From NCBI GenBank assembly GCA_026129465.1, contig JAHCIA010000001.1:1187964-1251963 (forward strand): DNA of 64,000 nucleotides, written 5' to 3'. The notes below the pieces were generated by a model, which had not been told where the DNA came from, searched no databases, and saw nothing but the letters and a program-made list of their open reading frames with translations. The stretch comes from Flavobacteriales bacterium (GTDB taxonomy: Bacteria; Bacteroidota; Bacteroidia; Flavobacteriales_F; PHOS-HE28). Both the position numbers and the translations under genes were made by a program. Shown here piece by piece: positions 50,271-59,675 of this stretch (the stretch's first letter is position 1; each line of letters begins with the position of its first letter).

Positions 50271-51785
50271 ATGATCACGCACCGCCTCCCCGCCCTGCTG
50301 CTGCCGCTGCTCTACGTAGCGGCCGCCGCCACCGCCCAGAAACAGCCCGACCTCCGAAAGCTCGACGCGTACATCGCCGACGCGGTGGTGAAGTTCGATC
50401 AGCCCGGTCTGGCCGTGGGCATCGTGCAGGACGGCAAGCTGGTGTGGAGCAAGGGCTACGGCAAACTCGATCTGGCCAGGCCCGAGCCGGTGACGCCCAA
50501 CAGCATCTTCTACACCGCCAGCCTCAGCAAGGCCTTCACCGCCGCCGCCATTGGCCTGCTGGTGGAGGATGGCAAGCTGGGCTGGGACGATCCGGTGCGC
50601 ACGCACCTGTCGGAGTTCAATACGCCCAACCCCTACGTGACGACGAACATGACGGTGACCGACCTGCTCTGCCACCGCAGCGGTTGGATCACCTTCGACG
50701 GCGACCTGCTGTGGTATGGCACCGACTACACCCAGGAGGAGATCCTGCGGCGCCACGCGGGTGAACCATTCAGCTTGGGCTTCCGCACGGACTTCGGCTA
50801 CAGCAACCTCATGTACATCACCGCCGCGCAGCTGATCGAACGCGTGAGCGGCCAGGGCTGGGGCGAATTCGTGACCGAACGCATGCTGAAGCCCCTGGGC
50901 ATGACGCGCACCACCACGGCCACCGCCGACCTCGCGCGCTTCACCGATGTGGCCCTGCCGCACGTGCGCAAGGGGCAGGACCACAGCGCCCCGCAGAAGA
51001 GCATGGCCTATCAGCCACTGGCAGGCGCCACGGGAGCCGTGGGCATAAACAGCTGTGTGACCGATCTGGCGAAGTGGGACGCCATGTGGGCCGCTAAGGG
51101 CCAGGTGGACGGCAAGCCCTTCCTGAAGCCCGCCACCTTCAACAAGCTCACCGCCGCGCACCTCCCCATGGGTGGCCGGCGCGATGGTGCGGCGCTGGGC
51201 TGGTTCCTGGAAACGCAGTACAACCAGCAGGTCATCACCCACAGCGGGGGCATGCCGGGATTCATCCTCAACCACGCGGTGGTGCCGGGCAAGGGCCTGG
51301 CGGTGATCGCCCTGGGCAATGGCGAGAGCTATTGCGTCTTCGCCATCACCAGCAAGATCCTGGACCTCTATCTCGGCGAAGGCAAGGCCGATCCGGTGAA
51401 GAACATCCTGCCCGCGCATGAGGACAGCCACAAGCGCGACGCTGAACGCCGCCAGGCCCGCCAGGATGCGCGCGTTCAGGGCACCTCGCCCACCATTTCC
51501 GCGCAGGACCTCACCGGCACCTGGACGGACAAGGTCTACGGCCAGGCCGAGATCACCGAGGTGGACGGCAAACTGCGGTTGTCCCTGCTACCGGCCAGGG
51601 ATCTCCTCACCGGCACACTGGACCACTGGCACCACGACACGTGGCTGTGGGACCACGCCGACCCCTTCCTCGAAGCCGGGTATGTCACCTTCCACTTCAA
51701 CGCGGACCACCGGCCCACCCACTTCACCATCGACCTGCACAGCCCGGATTTCCACTTCTACAAGCTGGAATTCCGCAAGCGCTGA
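50271..51785 (+). CDS. Secreted serine hydrolase, beta-lactamase family, with DUF3471-like tail
   Basis: A 504-residue protein. The signal peptide is LPALLLPLLYVAAAATA-Q. The penicillin-binding/class C beta-lactamase fold shows TASLSKAFT (SxxK nucleophile Ser), GYSN (YxN) and HSGGMPG (HxG). The last roughly 100 residues (LTGTWTDKVYGQAEI...) match the beta-barrel DUF3471-type tail often attached to such enzymes. It is likely a D-amino-acid peptidase or esterase rather than an antibiotic-resistance enzyme; specificity is not visible. A GATCTTCG element precedes the ATG. Confidence 0.9.
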   Translation: MITHRLPALLLPLLYVAAAATAQKQPDLRKLDAYIADAVVKFDQPGLAVGIVQDGKLVWSKGYGKLDLARPEPVTPNSIFYTASLSKAFTAAAIGLLVEDGKLGWDDPVRTHLSEFNTPNPYVTTNMTVTDLLCHRSGWITFDGDLLWYGTDYTQEEILRRHAGEPFSLGFRTDFGYSNLMYITAAQLIERVSGQGWGEFVTERMLKPLGMTRTTTATADLARFTDVALPHVRKGQDHSAPQKSMAYQPLAGATGAVGINSCVTDLAKWDAMWAAKGQVDGKPFLKPATFNKLTAAHLPMGGRRDGAALGWFLETQYNQQVITHSGGMPGFILNHAVVPGKGLAVIALGNGESYCVFAITSKILDLYLGEGKADPVKNILPAHEDSHKRDAERRQARQDARVQGTSPTISAQDLTGTWTDKVYGQAEITEVDGKLRLSLLPARDLLTGTLDHWHHDTWLWDHADPFLEAGYVTFHFNADHRPTHFTIDLHSPDFHFYKLEFRKR

Positions 51786-51976
51786 ATGCCCCGGGTTCCG
51801 GCGATCGCGGCCCCGAGTTATCATTGTCTTAACATGGTGGTGACGATCACACAACGGGGCGGCGGGACCTTTGAGCGCCATCCTTCCATGCCCTTGCGAG
51901 TGCGATCAGCCCGTCCAATTGGACATGGGAGCCATGCCGGCCCTTGCTCCAACGCTTGTCATACAACCTGGGTCTG

Positions 51977-53104
51977 ATGGCGAAGTGGAAGCGCACAGAG
52001 CGTGACCGGCCGTACCTGAACGTACTGGAATACCTCGTCAAGGAGCGCGTGTTCCTGGCGATCATCATCGTGGGCGTGATCCTGGCCCAGGTGCTGGTGG
52101 GTTATGGCCAGGCCGCCATGTGGCTGGGCTTCATGTTCGCCGCCTACTCGGCCGTGGCCAACGACAGCATCCAGTCGCTGGGCACCTTCATCGAAAGCAA
52201 CAAGGCGCGGAAATGGTGGGTGCTCTGGCTCTTCACCGGTGCCATCTTCCTGGCCACGGTCACCTTCAGCTGGGTCTATTATGATGGCGACGTGACCTAC
52301 CAGCGCCTGCTGAAACCTGACGGTAGTTCGCCCTACCCGCACCCCACCCAGTTCAGCTTCTTCCAGATCATCGCCCCGCTGGTGCTGCTGATCCTCACCC
52401 GCCTGCGCATGCCGGTGAGCACCACCTTCCTGTTGCTGAGCGTGTTCAGCGCGGACACCTCGGGCATCACCTCCATGGTGGGCAAGAGCATGACGGGCTA
52501 CGGCCTGGCCTTCGTGCTCTCCTTCCTCATCTGGTACTTCAGCTACAGCACCATCCGCAAATTCTTCAAGGGCCGCAAGACGCATGTGGGCTGGATGGTG
52601 GTGCAATGGGCCGTGAGCGGATCGCTCTGGGCCGTGTGGTTGATGCAGGATGGTGCCAACATCGCCGTATTCCTGCCACGCCAGCAGACGGGCCTCCAGT
52701 TCACCATATTCGCCGGCACCATCTTCCTGGGCCTGGGCATCCTCTTCTACCTGCGCGGCGACAAGATCCAGGAGATCGTGAGCGAAAAGGTGCGCATCAG
52801 CGATGTGCGCGCCGCCACCCTGGTGGACTTCAGCTATGTGCTGCTGCTGATCTACAAACTCTTCATCAGCACGGTGCCCATGAGCACCACCTGGGTCTTC
52901 CTCGGGGTCATCGGCGGAAGAGAGATCGCTGTGAACCTGGCGCGGCTGAAGCGCGGCAAGACGCACAAGATGAAAGCCACGCGCATGGTGCTACGCGACC
53001 TGAGCTACGCACTCATCGGCCTGGCGGTGTCCATGCTGTTGGCCATCGGGGCCATGCCTTCCGTGCGCGCCGCGGCGATGGAATGGTGGAACGGGCTTTT
53101 CTGA
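51977..53104 (+). CDS. PiT-like inorganic phosphate permease homologue
   Basis: A 375-residue membrane protein with about ten helices. Two internally related motifs, AVANDSIQSLGTF near the N-terminus and PMSTTWVFLGVIGGRE near the C-terminus, plus MPVSTTFLLLSVFS, recall the PiT (PHO4) phosphate transporter repeats. The canonical GANDVANA motif is changed, so the substrate may differ. ATG 51977 is preferred over 51944. The roughly 190 bp upstream show no other gene. Confidence 0.7.
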   Translation: MAKWKRTERDRPYLNVLEYLVKERVFLAIIIVGVILAQVLVGYGQAAMWLGFMFAAYSAVANDSIQSLGTFIESNKARKWWVLWLFTGAIFLATVTFSWVYYDGDVTYQRLLKPDGSSPYPHPTQFSFFQIIAPLVLLILTRLRMPVSTTFLLLSVFSADTSGITSMVGKSMTGYGLAFVLSFLIWYFSYSTIRKFFKGRKTHVGWMVVQWAVSGSLWAVWLMQDGANIAVFLPRQQTGLQFTIFAGTIFLGLGILFYLRGDKIQEIVSEKVRISDVRAATLVDFSYVLLLIYKLFISTVPMSTTWVFLGVIGGREIAVNLARLKRGKTHKMKATRMVLRDLSYALIGLAVSMLLAIGAMPSVRAAAMEWWNGLF

Positions 53105-53148
53105 GCCGCTTTCCCAGCATTCCTGATCTTCGCGGCACCCCCTGCCGC

Positions 53149-53850
53149 ATGGACCTCTTCCATTGCCCCCACCTGCACGAACCCGAGGTACGCCTGCCCG
53201 ATGAGGAGGCCCACCACGCCGTGCATGTGTTGCGCCTGAAGCCCGGCGACCGCATCGGACTGCTCGATGGCCGGGGCACGCGCGCCACTGCGGAATTGAT
53301 CGTGGCCGACAAGCACGGTGCTCGGGCCACCATCCTCGATCGCGTGTTGGAAGGCCCGGAAAGAAAAGCGCGCATCCACCTCGCCGTGGCGCCCACCAAG
53401 CAGCAGGACCGGATCGAATGGCTGGTGGAGAAGGCCGTGGAGACCGGCGTGGACCGCATCACACCCCTGCTCACCAGGCGCACCGAACGCGATCGTCTGC
53501 GCACCGACCGGCTGCTGCGCGTGGCCATCGCCGCCATGAAACAGAGCCGGCGCGCATGGCTGCCCACGATCGATGCGCCCTTGGCCTTGGATGTTCTGCT
53601 TCGCGAAGAACTGCCCGCGCAGCGCTACTTCGGCCGGTGCGAAGGGGATCGCGCGACACTGATGGAACGCTACGACCCCGCTGCGGATGCGCTGGTGCTG
53701 ATCGGACCCGAGGGCGACTTCACCACTGAAGAAGCTGAGCTGATGGAACAGACGGGCTTCACCGCCATCAGCATCGGCAGTGCACGCCTGCGCACCGAAA
53801 CGGCCGCCCTCGCCGCCTGCGTGTGGATGGGCCTTGCGCAGCAACGGTAG
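53149..53850 (+). CDS. rsmE: 16S rRNA (uracil-1498-N3)-methyltransferase
   Basis: A 233-residue SPOUT-fold methyltransferase with an N-terminal PUA-like part (HHAVHVLRLKPGDRIGLLDG). The knot motifs are LIGPEGDFTTEEAEL and SIGSARLRTETAALAA, matching RsmE, which methylates U1498 in the decoding site of 16S rRNA. It starts 44 bp after the PiT-like gene. The stop codon TAG is at the same time the first part of the promoter element of the next gene. Confidence 0.93.
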   Translation: MDLFHCPHLHEPEVRLPDEEAHHAVHVLRLKPGDRIGLLDGRGTRATAELIVADKHGARATILDRVLEGPERKARIHLAVAPTKQQDRIEWLVEKAVETGVDRITPLLTRRTERDRLRTDRLLRVAIAAMKQSRRAWLPTIDAPLALDVLLREELPAQRYFGRCEGDRATLMERYDPAADALVLIGPEGDFTTEEAELMEQTGFTAISIGSARLRTETAALAACVWMGLAQQR

Positions 53851-53855
53851 CTTTG
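53848..53855 (+). promoter_or_regulatory. -7 element overlapping the rsmE stop codon
   Basis: TAGCTTTG, an exact TAnnTTTG match. Its first three bases are the rsmE stop codon, and the next gene's ATG follows only 5 nt later, predicting a leaderless mRNA. Confidence 0.5.
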
Positions 53856-53860
53856 TGCCC

Positions 53861-54535
53861 ATGCTGTTCCGCTCCATCGCGCTCCTCCTCCTGGGCACTT
53901 GCGCACATGCGCACATGAGCACTTGTGCCCAGGGCACGTACCAGCTGGCGGTGCTCAAGTACGGTGGGGGCGGCGACTGGTACGCCAACCCCACGGCGGT
54001 GCCCAACCTGGTGCGCTTCTGCAATGAACAGCTGGGCATGGGCATCCAGGCGGAGGTGCCCGTGGTGGAAGTGGGCAGCCCCGAACTCTTCAACTACCCC
54101 TGGGTGCACATGACCGGCCACGGCAACGTGGTCTTCAACCAGCAGGAGGCCGAGAACCTGCGCACCTACCTCATCAGCGGCGGCTTCCTGCACATCAGCG
54201 ACAACTACGGCATGGACCCCTTCATCCGGCCGATGTTGAAGCGCGTCTTTCCTGAACTGGACCTGCTGGAACTGCCCTTCGCGCATCCCATCTACCACCA
54301 GAAATTCGACTTCCCGCGCGGTCTGCCGAAGATCCATGAGCATGAGGGCCTGCCCGCGCGCGGCTACGGACTCATTTGGGAAGGGCGCCTGGTGCTCTTC
54401 TACGACTGGGAGAGCGACCTGGGCGACGGCTGGGAGGATCCCGATGTGCATGGCGACAGCCCGGAGACCCGCCTGAAGGCCCTGCGCATGGGCGCCAACA
54501 TCGTGAGTTACGCGTTCTCGGGCGGGGAGAATTGA
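53861..54535 (+). CDS. Secreted DUF4159-domain protein
   Basis: A 224-residue protein with signal peptide MLFRSIALLLLGTCAHAHMSTCA-Q. The DUF4159 domain follows, with recognisable HMTGHGNVVF and GGFLHISDNYGMD and a Rossmann-like glutamine-amidotransferase type layout. Function unknown. It lies directly downstream of rsmE; the gap is 10 bp. Confidence 0.88.
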   Translation: MLFRSIALLLLGTCAHAHMSTCAQGTYQLAVLKYGGGGDWYANPTAVPNLVRFCNEQLGMGIQAEVPVVEVGSPELFNYPWVHMTGHGNVVFNQQEAENLRTYLISGGFLHISDNYGMDPFIRPMLKRVFPELDLLELPFAHPIYHQKFDFPRGLPKIHEHEGLPARGYGLIWEGRLVLFYDWESDLGDGWEDPDVHGDSPETRLKALRMGANIVSYAFSGGEN

Positions 54536-54608
54536 GGACGAGGCAGCTGTGCAGCAGGTAGGCGGAAGTTGAAGATCGCCACGGCGCGATGGACAGCCGA
54601 CAATTCCC

Positions 54609-55010
54609 CTAGCGCTTCACCGCCACCTTCACCAGTTCTTCCATCACCTTCATGTCCACATCGCTCAGGCGTTTCACATAGAGGCAGCCCTGGCCGGTCT
54701 TGTGCTTGCCCAGTTGGTCCAACAACTGCTGGTGCCGCTTGATGTCCGATGAGAGGTAGAGGGTGAGCGCCGCCTTGCGCGGACTGAACGCCACCACGGG
54801 CCAATCGAGCTCGCGGCCACTGGCGTACTTGAGCGGGACGCTGCCAAAGCCTATGATGGACGGTCCCCACATCTTGGGCGGTGCCTTCGTGATGCGGCCC
54901 ATGAGCTTGACCAAGGTGCGGCTGTCATCGCGCTGTTGCTCCAGGGGCAGCGCATCGATGAAGGCGTCCACGCTGGCGTCGGTCTGGCGGGTCTTGGGGG
55001 TGTGGGCCAT
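54609..55010 (-). CDS. DUF1801 (YdhG-like) protein
   Basis: A 133-residue cytoplasmic protein. MWGPSIIGFGSVPLKYASGRELDWPVVAFSPRK is the recognisable DUF1801 core region, and VKRLSDVDMKVMEELV the typical end. The family is widespread and of unknown function, sometimes linked to iron-chaperone-like folds. It is flanked by a convergent gene (DUF4159) and the divergent E1 gene. Confidence 0.88.
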   Translation of the reverse strand: MAHTPKTRQTDASVDAFIDALPLEQQRDDSRTLVKLMGRITKAPPKMWGPSIIGFGSVPLKYASGRELDWPVVAFSPRKAALTLYLSSDIKRHQQLLDQLGKHKTGQGCLYVKRLSDVDMKVMEELVKVAVKR

Positions 55011-55066
55011 GGCGGGCGGATTGTGAAGCGAAGTTATCCCGGGCCTGCGGGAAATGCCATCGCGAC

Positions 55067-55074
55067 TACCTTTG
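55067..55074 (+). promoter_or_regulatory. -7 element for the E1 dehydrogenase gene
   Basis: TACCTTTG, an exact TAnnTTTG match, 22 nt before the ATG at 55097. Confidence 0.55.
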
Positions 55075-55096
55075 AAACCTTACGATCCGCAAGGCC

Positions 55097-57487
55097 ATGA
55101 GCATGAAGGAACAAGCCGACGCCGTGGAGGAAGGCATGACCCTGGAAGAGGTGCGCGAGGAGATACTCCGTGACTACCGCATCGTGAACGAAAGCCGTGA
55201 GGCCAGCCTGCTGGGCCGCAAGGAAGTGCTCACCGGCAAGGCCAAGTTCGGCATCTTCGGCGATGGCAAGGAACTGGCCCAGGTGGCCATGGCCAAGCAA
55301 TTCCGCCACGGCGATTGGCGCAGCGGTTACTACCGCGACATGACCTTCATGTTCGCCATCGGCGAACTCACCGTGCGGCAATGGTTCGCGCAGCTCTATG
55401 CCCACGCCGACCTGGCGCATGAGCCCGCCAGCGCCGGCCGCCAGATGAACGGGCACTTCGGCACGCGCAGCCTGGACGAGCACGGCGCGTGGAAGGACCT
55501 GATGGCGCAGTACAATTCCAGCCCGGACATCAGCCCCACCGCAGGCCAGATGCCACGCCTTCTTGGACTGGCGCAGGCCAGCAAGGTCTTCCGCCAGAAC
55601 TCCGCCCTGCACGGCCACACCCACCTGAGCGAACAAGGCCATGAAGTGGCCTTCGGCACCATCGGTGACGCCAGCACCAGCGAGGGCCACTTCTGGGAAA
55701 CGATGAACGCCGCCGGTGTGCTGCAAGTGCCGCTGGCCATGAGCGTGTGGGACGACGGATGGGGCATCAGCGTGAGCAAGGACCACCAGACCACCAAGGG
55801 CAGCATCAGCACGCTGCTGCAAGGATTCCAGAAGGAGGAGGGCACCAACGGCATCCGCCTCTACCGTGTGAAGGGCTGGGACTACGCGGGGTTGAACCGC
55901 GTGTACGAGGAGGCCATCGCCTTGTGCCGCGAGGAGCACGTGCCCTGCCTGATCCACGTGGAGGAGGTGACACAGCCGCAGGGCCACAGCACCAGCGGCA
56001 GCCACGAACGATACAAGAGCAAGGAGCTGTTGGAGTGGTACAAGGAGTTCGACTGCAACGCCAAGTTCCGCGAGTGGATACTCAACTTCAAACCCGGCGG
56101 TGGACCCATCGCCACGGCGGAGGAATTGGACGCCATTGAGAAGCAGGCCAAGGCCGATGTGCGCGCAGCGCAGAAAGCGGCCTGGGCGGCTTTCCTGGAA
56201 CCGCTGAAACAGGAGGTGAACGACGTGTTGGGCCTGGTCGAAGCGTTGGGCGGTGAGCGGGCCGCCGCACTCGCCAATGAATTGCGCAGCGCCATGGACC
56301 CCGGCCGCAAGGAGATCCTGGGCATCGCACGGCGAGCGCTCACGGCCACCTTGGGCGAGGACGGTCCTGCACGGCAGGCGCTGGAAGCCTGGATGCAGCA
56401 CCAGCAGGCACTGAACACCGACCGCTACGGCAGCCACCTCTACAGCGAAAGCCGGTACAGCTGCCTGAAGGTGGAGGAAGTGCCTGTGCGTTACGACAGC
56501 GATGAGCAGGTCGATGGCCGCATCATCATCCGCGACAACTTCGCCGCGCTCTTCGAGAAGGAGCCACTGGTGCTGATGTTCGGCGAGGACACCGGCAAGA
56601 TCGGCGATGTGAACCAGGGCATGGAGGGCATGCAGGCCCGCTTCGGGGAGGTGCGTGTGAGCGACACCGGCATCCGCGAGGCCACCATCCTGGGCCAGGG
56701 CATCGGCATGGCCTTGCGCGGACTCCGTCCCATCGCTGAGATCCAGTACCTCGATTACCTGCTCTATTGCCTGCAAGGCATGAGCGACGACCTGGCCACC
56801 GTGCAGTGGCGCACCAAGGGCGGGCAGAAAGCCCCGCTGATCGTGCGCACACGTGGACACCGCTTGGAAGGTGTCTGGCACAGCGGCAGCCCCATGGGCA
56901 TGATCGTGCATGCCCTGCGTGGGGTGGTGGTCTGTGTGCCACGCAACATGCAGCAGGCCGCAGGCATGTACAATACGCTGCTGCAGAGCGACGATGCCGC
57001 ATTGATCATCGAATGCCTCAACGGTTACCGCAGCAAGGAACGCCTGCCCGGCAACCTTGGCGAATACACCGTGCCCATCGGCAAGGCCGAAGTGGTGCGC
57101 GAAGGGCGTGACCTAACGCTGGTGAGCTACGGCAGCACCTTCAACATCTGTGCGCAGGCCGCCGATCGTCTGGCGGAACTGGGCATCAGTGTGGAACTGG
57201 TGGACGCCCGTACCCTCCTCCCCTTCGACCGCACGCACATTTGTGCGGAGAGCCTGAAAAAGACCAACCGCCTGCTGGTGGTGGACGAGGATGTGCCCGG
57301 CGGTGCCAGCGCCTACATCCTGCAACAGATCCTCGAAACCCAAGGCGGCTACCAGTACCTGGACGCTACGCCGAGCACCCTCACCAGCAAGGCACATCGC
57401 CCGGCATACGGCAGCGATGGCGACTATTTCAGCAAGCCCAGCGTGGAGGACGTGGTGGAGAAAGTGGTGGCGGTGATGGGCGAATAA
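55097..57487 (+). CDS. 2-oxo acid dehydrogenase E1 component, alpha-beta fusion
   Basis: A 796-residue thiamine-diphosphate enzyme. Residues about 30-400 are E1 alpha, with the ThDP motif IGDASTSEGHFWETMNAAG and YYRDMTFMFAIG. About 470-796 are E1 beta (LVLMFGEDTGKIGDVNQGM, ECLNGYRSKERLPG, VDARTLLPFD). In most bacteria alpha and beta are separate chains; the single-chain form is common in Bacteroidota and usually acts in the branched-chain 2-oxo acid dehydrogenase complex. A linker of about 70 residues rich in Ala and charged residues joins the halves. E2 and E3 are not in the window. Confidence 0.93.
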   Translation: MSMKEQADAVEEGMTLEEVREEILRDYRIVNESREASLLGRKEVLTGKAKFGIFGDGKELAQVAMAKQFRHGDWRSGYYRDMTFMFAIGELTVRQWFAQLYAHADLAHEPASAGRQMNGHFGTRSLDEHGAWKDLMAQYNSSPDISPTAGQMPRLLGLAQASKVFRQNSALHGHTHLSEQGHEVAFGTIGDASTSEGHFWETMNAAGVLQVPLAMSVWDDGWGISVSKDHQTTKGSISTLLQGFQKEEGTNGIRLYRVKGWDYAGLNRVYEEAIALCREEHVPCLIHVEEVTQPQGHSTSGSHERYKSKELLEWYKEFDCNAKFREWILNFKPGGGPIATAEELDAIEKQAKADVRAAQKAAWAAFLEPLKQEVNDVLGLVEALGGERAAALANELRSAMDPGRKEILGIARRALTATLGEDGPARQALEAWMQHQQALNTDRYGSHLYSESRYSCLKVEEVPVRYDSDEQVDGRIIIRDNFAALFEKEPLVLMFGEDTGKIGDVNQGMEGMQARFGEVRVSDTGIREATILGQGIGMALRGLRPIAEIQYLDYLLYCLQGMSDDLATVQWRTKGGQKAPLIVRTRGHRLEGVWHSGSPMGMIVHALRGVVVCVPRNMQQAAGMYNTLLQSDDAALIIECLNGYRSKERLPGNLGEYTVPIGKAEVVREGRDLTLVSYGSTFNICAQAADRLAELGISVELVDARTLLPFDRTHICAESLKKTNRLLVVDEDVPGGASAYILQQILETQGGYQYLDATPSTLTSKAHRPAYGSDGDYFSKPSVEDVVEKVVAVMGE

Positions 57488-57499
57488 CGGTCCGGTCCA

Positions 57500-58009
57500 A
57501 TGTTCGCATACGCCTTTCCGAAGCTGCGATCCATGACCTTCCCATGCTGCCTGATGCTCGTGTCCATCGGCTTTTCGCTCCACACACACGCCCAACAAGC
57601 TGTGCCGTCCTCCGGAGGTGATGCGGCCAGCACTGCCGGCAGCATCTCATGGAGCGTGGGCCAACCGGCCTACACGGCGCCAGAGAGCTCCGCAGGCCGT
57701 GTGTCGCAAGGCGTACAACAGGTCTACGACGTCACTACCGTGAGTACCACCGACCCGATGGACCCCGCGCTGGTGGCCACCGTGGGTCCGAACCCCACCA
57801 CAGATGGCGTGGTGCTTCGCCTGCAGGGCATGCCACCACCCGGCACCGGGTACCAACTGATGGATGCCACCGGCAAGCTGCTACGGACCGAGGTCGTCAC
57901 CTCGAACGAAACACCGATCACGCTCGCCCACCTGTCCAGCGGCAGCTACCTGATCAGCCTGCTGGAGGAGGGCCTGCCCATCCTCGTCGTACGCATCATC
58001 AAGCATTGA
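57500..58009 (+). CDS. Small secreted protein with T9SS sorting domain
   Basis: A 169-residue protein with a signal peptide ending HTHA-Q; starts at 57500 or 57533 are both possible, and the longer one supplies the basic n-region. The short mature part (GSISWSVGQPAYTAPESSAGRVSQGVQQ) is the N-terminal motif seen in many Bacteroidota T9SS proteins. VGPNPTTDGVVLRLQG begins the sorting domain. It is followed after 2 bp by another secreted protein, likely co-transcribed. Confidence 0.78.
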   Translation: MFAYAFPKLRSMTFPCCLMLVSIGFSLHTHAQQAVPSSGGDAASTAGSISWSVGQPAYTAPESSAGRVSQGVQQVYDVTTVSTTDPMDPALVATVGPNPTTDGVVLRLQGMPPPGTGYQLMDATGKLLRTEVVTSNETPITLAHLSSGSYLISLLEEGLPILVVRIIKH

Positions 58010-58011
58010 AC

Positions 58012-58965
58012 ATGATCCACAAGACCCTGCTCCTGCTTCTCATCGCGTCGGCCACAGGTCATGCCTTCGCGCAAACGCCGCAACGCATGGGTTTCCAGGC
58101 CGTGGTGCGCGATGGTGATGGGCTGCTTGTGACCGGCACCACCGTGGGCATGCGCATCAGCGTGCTGCAGGGGAGCGACACGGGCACTCCGGTGTTCGTG
58201 GAAACACATGCTCCGCAGACCAACGCGAATGGTCTGGCCACATTGGAGATCGGCGGAGGCAATGTGATCAGCGGCGTTTTCGCGGCCATCGACTGGGCGA
58301 ACGGCCCGTACTTCCTGAAGACCGAGACCGATCCCAACGGTGGCACCAACTACGGCATCGTGGGCACCAGTCCCCTGCTGAGCGTGCCTTACGCGCTGCA
58401 CGCCGCCAACAGCCAGCCGGGTCCACAGGGTCCGCAAGGCCCGCCGGGCACCAGTGATTGTCCCATCATCCGCACCGCCGACGGCCGGGCCGTGGTGTGG
58501 ACCGCCACCACCGCGCATGGCTGGGGACTGGCCGCCACCGGCGGTACGCAATGGTTCAGCACGAACATCAATGGCCCGATCCTCGGCAGCATCGCATCGG
58601 ACAGCAGCGTGGTGATCTGGACCGCGACCACCGCGTATGGCTTCTATCCGAGTTCGACCGGTGGCAGCATCTGGGGCAACACCTCGTTGAGCGGCCCGGT
58701 CATCGGGGCCGTCGCATCCAGCGGCCGCATCGCGGTATTCACGGAGACACAGGCCCACGGACTGGGCCGCGCTAGCACCAGCGGCATGCAGTGGTCCACC
58801 GTGAACCTCGCGGGCCCTGTCATTGACCATGTGGTGGCCGGCAACCGCATCGTGCTGCTCACATCCACCACTGCCGTGGGTTACGGACTGGCCTCCACCG
58901 GTGGAAGCATCTGGTCCACCACCAACCTGCCCAGTGTGCCGCTCGGCGTGGATGGTACCCGCTGA
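58012..58965 (+). CDS. Secreted protein with collagen-like hinge and four 40-residue repeats
   Basis: A 317-residue protein. The signal peptide is MIHKTLLLLLIASATGHAFA-Q. Residues 21-130 form a beta-rich domain starting TPQRMGFQAVVRD, which is common in Bacteroidota surface proteins. A short collagen-like hinge (GPQGPQGPPG, about 137-146) follows. Residues 151-313 hold four tandem repeats of about 40 residues, each with a TATTAxG...STGG...W...GP pattern, possibly a beta-propeller or beta-solenoid. No T9SS domain is seen at its end. It is 2 bp after the preceding T9SS gene. Confidence 0.78.
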   Translation: MIHKTLLLLLIASATGHAFAQTPQRMGFQAVVRDGDGLLVTGTTVGMRISVLQGSDTGTPVFVETHAPQTNANGLATLEIGGGNVISGVFAAIDWANGPYFLKTETDPNGGTNYGIVGTSPLLSVPYALHAANSQPGPQGPQGPPGTSDCPIIRTADGRAVVWTATTAHGWGLAATGGTQWFSTNINGPILGSIASDSSVVIWTATTAYGFYPSSTGGSIWGNTSLSGPVIGAVASSGRIAVFTETQAHGLGRASTSGMQWSTVNLAGPVIDHVVAGNRIVLLTSTTAVGYGLASTGGSIWSTTNLPSVPLGVDGTR

Positions 58966-58996
58966 GCGGACATGATCGTTGCCCATCCCCATCAGC

Positions 58997-59215
58997 ATGC
59001 CTATCGTCACCTTCCCACTTCGCGGGGACCACATCGAACTGAACCAGTTGCTGAAGCTGGCCGGCGCCTGCAACAGTGGTGGGGAAGGCAAGCACCTGGT
59101 GGCCGAAGGGCTGGTGCGGGTGGATGGCGCGGTCGAGCTACGAAAGACCTGCAAGATCCGGCCGGGGCAAGTGGTGCGTTATGAAGACCTGGAGATCCAT
59201 GTGGAGGCGGCCTAG
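58997..59215 (+). CDS. S4-domain RNA-binding protein (YbcJ-like)
   Basis: A 72-residue protein made of a single S4 domain: HIELNQLLKLAGACNSGGEGK, then AEGLVRVDGAVELRKTCKI and GQVVRYEDLEI. YbcJ-type proteins bind RNA; targets are unknown. An in-frame ATG at 58979 would add six residues. The next gene starts 1 bp after its stop. Confidence 0.85.
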   Translation: MPIVTFPLRGDHIELNQLLKLAGACNSGGEGKHLVAEGLVRVDGAVELRKTCKIRPGQVVRYEDLEIHVEAA

Positions 59216-59216
59216 C

Positions 59217-59675
59217 ATGGGCGTTCGGCCGCTGGTCGCCATCAGCGTGATCATCATGCTCGCAGGGTGTTCATGGACCCATCATGTACGGCTGTGGAAC
59301 CAGTCGGAGCAGGCGGTGGCGATCGTCTACAAACTCGCCTGCCCCGAAGGCGTGCGGTGTTTCTTCACGGACAGCGCGGTGGTGAAGCCTTCTGGTGAAC
59401 AGGATCCCGCGAATTGGACCGTCCATCGACTGGACCGGAGCGACAGCACCATGCGCTTCACGCTGCCACCCGGGCACACGGCCGACCTGGCCACCGGCTG
59501 GAACACCACCTACAAGTACATCCAGGAGAACCCCGGTCCAGGGCCTCCGCACGACAACCTGTTGTGGATGCAGGTCACGGGTCCAAGCGGCACCAGGCGA
59601 TACTCCGCCAAGGAATTCATCGCGGCCAGTGACACCCGCCGTTCGGGCGTCACCTTGCTCAAGGTCACGAAGTGA
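59217..59675 (+). CDS. Predicted lipoprotein of unknown function
   Basis: A 152-residue protein with a lipobox (VAISVIIMLAGC-S), so it is probably lipid-anchored. The mature part is beta-rich with two Cys in ACPEGVRCFF. No family recognised. It is coupled to the S4 gene (one-base gap) and its last 11 bp overlap the convergent CPBP gene. Confidence 0.7.
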   Translation: MGVRPLVAISVIIMLAGCSWTHHVRLWNQSEQAVAIVYKLACPEGVRCFFTDSAVVKPSGEQDPANWTVHRLDRSDSTMRFTLPPGHTADLATGWNTTYKYIQENPGPGPPHDNLLWMQVTGPSGTRRYSAKEFIAASDTRRSGVTLLKVTK

